In this document: piece by piece, positions 14,258 to 15,481 of the stretch | Layout: the number at the start of each line of letters is the position of its first letter | Position numbering within the stretch: the stretch's first letter is position 1 | NCBI GenBank assembly: GCA_047639615.1 | Contig: JBLIOL010000103.1 | Coordinates: forward strand, 1-15,481 | Length of the DNA: 15,481 bases | Origin: CAYWNK01 sp047639615 | GTDB lineage: Bacteria > Planctomycetota > UBA1135 > GCA-002686595 | Direction: 5' to 3' | Position numbers and translations under genes: made by a program | Notes under the pieces: generated by a model | The model's input: the letters and a program-made list of their open reading frames with translations, nothing else | What the model was told of the DNA's origin: nothing | Databases searched by the model: none

Positions 14258-14284
14258 GCGCGCCGCTTGGCGTGCTGTTTTTTT
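14258..14284 (+). terminator. Rho-independent terminator after larE
   Basis: GCGCGCC (14258-14264) pairs with GGCGTGC (14269-14275) around a four-base GCTT loop, with one G.U wobble on the plus strand. After TG comes a run of seven T (14278-14284). It starts ten bases after the larE stop and ends the plus-strand run of genes from thiS or earlier. Confidence 0.85.
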
Positions 14285-14334
14285 GTCAAGTCGCAGCTTG
14301 GTGCAGTTGGGTTAAGGCGATGCGTTTGGGCCGT

Positions 14335-14349
14335 TTAGGGTCGACCTAA
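14335..14349. promoter_or_regulatory. Short inverted repeat in the pilin-operon upstream region
   Basis: TTAGG and CCTAA flank a GTCGA centre (TTAGGGTCGACCTAA), and the core GGTCGACC is itself an 8-bp palindrome. It lies 95 bp before the pseudopilin ATG, between the larE terminator and the pilin genes, where an operator could sit. An AATACT (14361-14366) that could serve as a -10 is just downstream, but no matching -35 was found. Low confidence. Confidence 0.2.
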
Positions 14350-14443
14350 TCCGAGAGAAAAATACTGCGTTCATTGTCTTGGGGTTTCCCTCTGGAACGA
14401 GTCGGCTCCCGGGCGAGAAGTGCTGTGGCTAGGGGGTAGCTGG

Positions 14444-14881
14444 ATGATTAGACGTGTGGGAACCCTCCGCCGCCGTGGGCAACGGCGGGCGGGGGTGAGC
14501 ATGATTGAGATGCTGATTGCGATCGGTGTCTTGCTTGTGGCGGTAGGGGGCTCCTATGTAAGTCAGCTGACTTCCATGGGGGTAATCGAGCAGAGTCGTG
14601 ATCGGGCGCAGGCGCTGATGGACTTGGAGGCGTGCATGGAGCAAGTGGTGTTGCTGCCGAGTGCGTCCTTGCCCGTGGCGGGCAGCAGCTTCGAGCACGG
14701 TGTGCCCGTGGCCATGTACGAGGGCCTGCACCTATCGGAGCAGCGCATCGTGGTGACCTATCCGGAGTTTGATCCGGCGCTCGAGGTTCCCGATCCCTTG
14801 CAGGTGGTGCTTACGGCTACCTGGGAGGATCGCTTGGGGCGCTCCTACAGCCAGCGCTTGCGCGGGATGCGTGTGCGATGA
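14444..14881 (+). CDS. Type IV pilin-like / type II secretion pseudopilin
   Basis: The 145-residue product has a class III (prepilin) signal: a basic leader of 17 residues (MIRRVGTLRRRGQRRAG), a cleavage site after G17, then VSMIEMLIAIGVLLVAVGG, with Glu at position +5 and a hydrophobic helix. The first mature residue is Val instead of the usual Phe, which is tolerated in minor pseudopilins. The rest is a small soluble domain ending in TWEDRLGRSYSQRLRGMRVR. Size and layout suggest a minor pseudopilin (GspI/PilV-like), but the exact class cannot be fixed. The ATG at 14444 has AGGGGG (14431-14436) seven bases upstream; a GTG at 14420 would disturb the short basic leader. It opens a new transcription unit after the terminator and overlaps the next gene by four bases (ATGA). 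Confidence 0.85.
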   Translation: MIRRVGTLRRRGQRRAGVSMIEMLIAIGVLLVAVGGSYVSQLTSMGVIEQSRDRAQALMDLEACMEQVVLLPSASLPVAGSSFEHGVPVAMYEGLHLSEQRIVVTYPEFDPALEVPDPLQVVLTATWEDRLGRSYSQRLRGMRVR

Positions 14882-15481
14882 GGCGCGCGGGCTTCACATT
14901 GATCGAGGTGATCTTGGTGCTTTCGATGCTGGCCGTCATGGCACTGACGCTCTTGGAATCGAGCCAGAACATGGCGCGCTTGACGGCGACGGGAAACACC
15001 ATCGCTCTGCTGCAGGAGCAGGGTGATCGGGCCCAGCGCGCGATCCTTGGGGATCTGCGGCGCTCGGGGATTTGGGACCTGGAGGGGCGCCGCTACCCCT
15101 ACATCTTTGAGGACGGGGCGCCGGATCCGGCCTTTGGTGAGCACGCCTATGTGCCGGCCGCGCAGGAGGCGCAGCTGGGCGACACGGACTTCGGCGCGGC
15201 GCACTGCGTGGTCTTCGTGCTGCCCGCGGACTTGGACGGCGACGATCGTCCGGACATGGACCTGGACCGCAACGGTACGCCGGAGTTGGACGGCGATGGG
15301 GATGGCCTGCGCAGTGAGGATGCCACGGACCTGGCTGGCATCTGGGACCCGCTTGCCAATACGGTCGATCCCTTGAGCGGCTTGCTCTGGCGACATGAGG
15401 CGCAGAGCTATCTGGTGCTGACGGGACTGGATGGGCGCAATCGGTTGGTGCGGCGCAGCGACGGCGATCCAGCGACGGACA
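14878..15481 (+). CDS. Pseudopilin with Asp-rich (calcium-loop-like) segment, 3' end beyond window
   Basis: Second prepilin-like protein, 201 codons in the window, open at the right edge. The leader MRRAG is followed by FTLIEVILVLSMLAVMAL, a textbook prepilin site with Phe at +1 and Glu at +5. A helical stretch and then a soluble domain follow (VVFVLPAD). Residues 118-143 are rich in Asp (DLDGDDRPDMDLDRNGTPEL and DGDGDG), resembling thrombospondin type 3 or dockerin calcium-binding loops. Position after a smaller pseudopilin and its size suggest a GspJ/PilW-like minor pseudopilin; this is an inference. The start overlaps the upstream stop (ATGA). Confidence 0.85.
   Translation, partial: MRRAGFTLIEVILVLSMLAVMALTLLESSQNMARLTATGNTIALLQEQGDRAQRAILGDLRRSGIWDLEGRRYPYIFEDGAPDPAFGEHAYVPAAQEAQLGDTDFGAAHCVVFVLPADLDGDDRPDMDLDRNGTPELDGDGDGLRSEDATDLAGIWDPLANTVDPLSGLLWRHEAQSYLVLTGLDGRNRLVRRSDGDPATD

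Overview
The window is GC-rich bacterial DNA with tightly packed genes. It most likely comes from a member of the Planctomycetota. That is an inference from the mix of genes: a Ser/Thr kinase fused to an ATPase-like domain, a long low-complexity IF2, an exported HEAT/TPR protein beside a Fis-type AAA+ regulator, and pseudopilins with class III signal peptides, one carrying Asp-rich loops. No rRNA, tRNA, insertion sequence, CRISPR array or phage gene was seen.

Left half (1-5910, minus strand): a translation and transcription operon read nusA -> infB -> rbfA, followed 20 bp later by a Ser/Thr protein kinase that runs off the left edge. The usual nusA-infB-rbfA order is kept, but a signalling gene takes the place next to rbfA where truB is common. 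The operon carries strong RNA-like hairpins in the nusA leader and in the infB-rbfA spacer. In both, the only non-Watson-Crick pair becomes a G.U wobble on the transcribed strand.

Centre (5911-6223): a 313-bp divergent intergenic region. It holds the nusA leader hairpin, a weak sigma-70-like promoter for nusA and a short GC palindrome.

Right half (6224-15481, plus strand): a sigma54-type AAA+ regulator with no sensor domain and a damaged Walker B motif overlaps the start of a large exported HEAT/TPR protein of unknown function. Then come a 23S rRNA m5C methyltransferase of the RlmI type, thiS and thiG (thiazole arm of thiamine synthesis), a CPBP-family membrane protease, a gamma-class carbonic anhydrase and a LarE-type sulfur transferase. 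From thiS onward these genes are closely spaced or overlapping, and the run ends in a clear rho-independent terminator at 14258-14284. A new transcription unit then starts with two overlapping pseudopilin genes; the second is cut by the right edge.

The most interesting material is the regulator plus exported HEAT/TPR protein pair, the two P-loop-type domains that have lost a key residue (in the kinase fusion and in the regulator), the LarE with three cysteines, and the structured RNA candidates in the nusA operon. Most other genes are recognisable housekeeping families.
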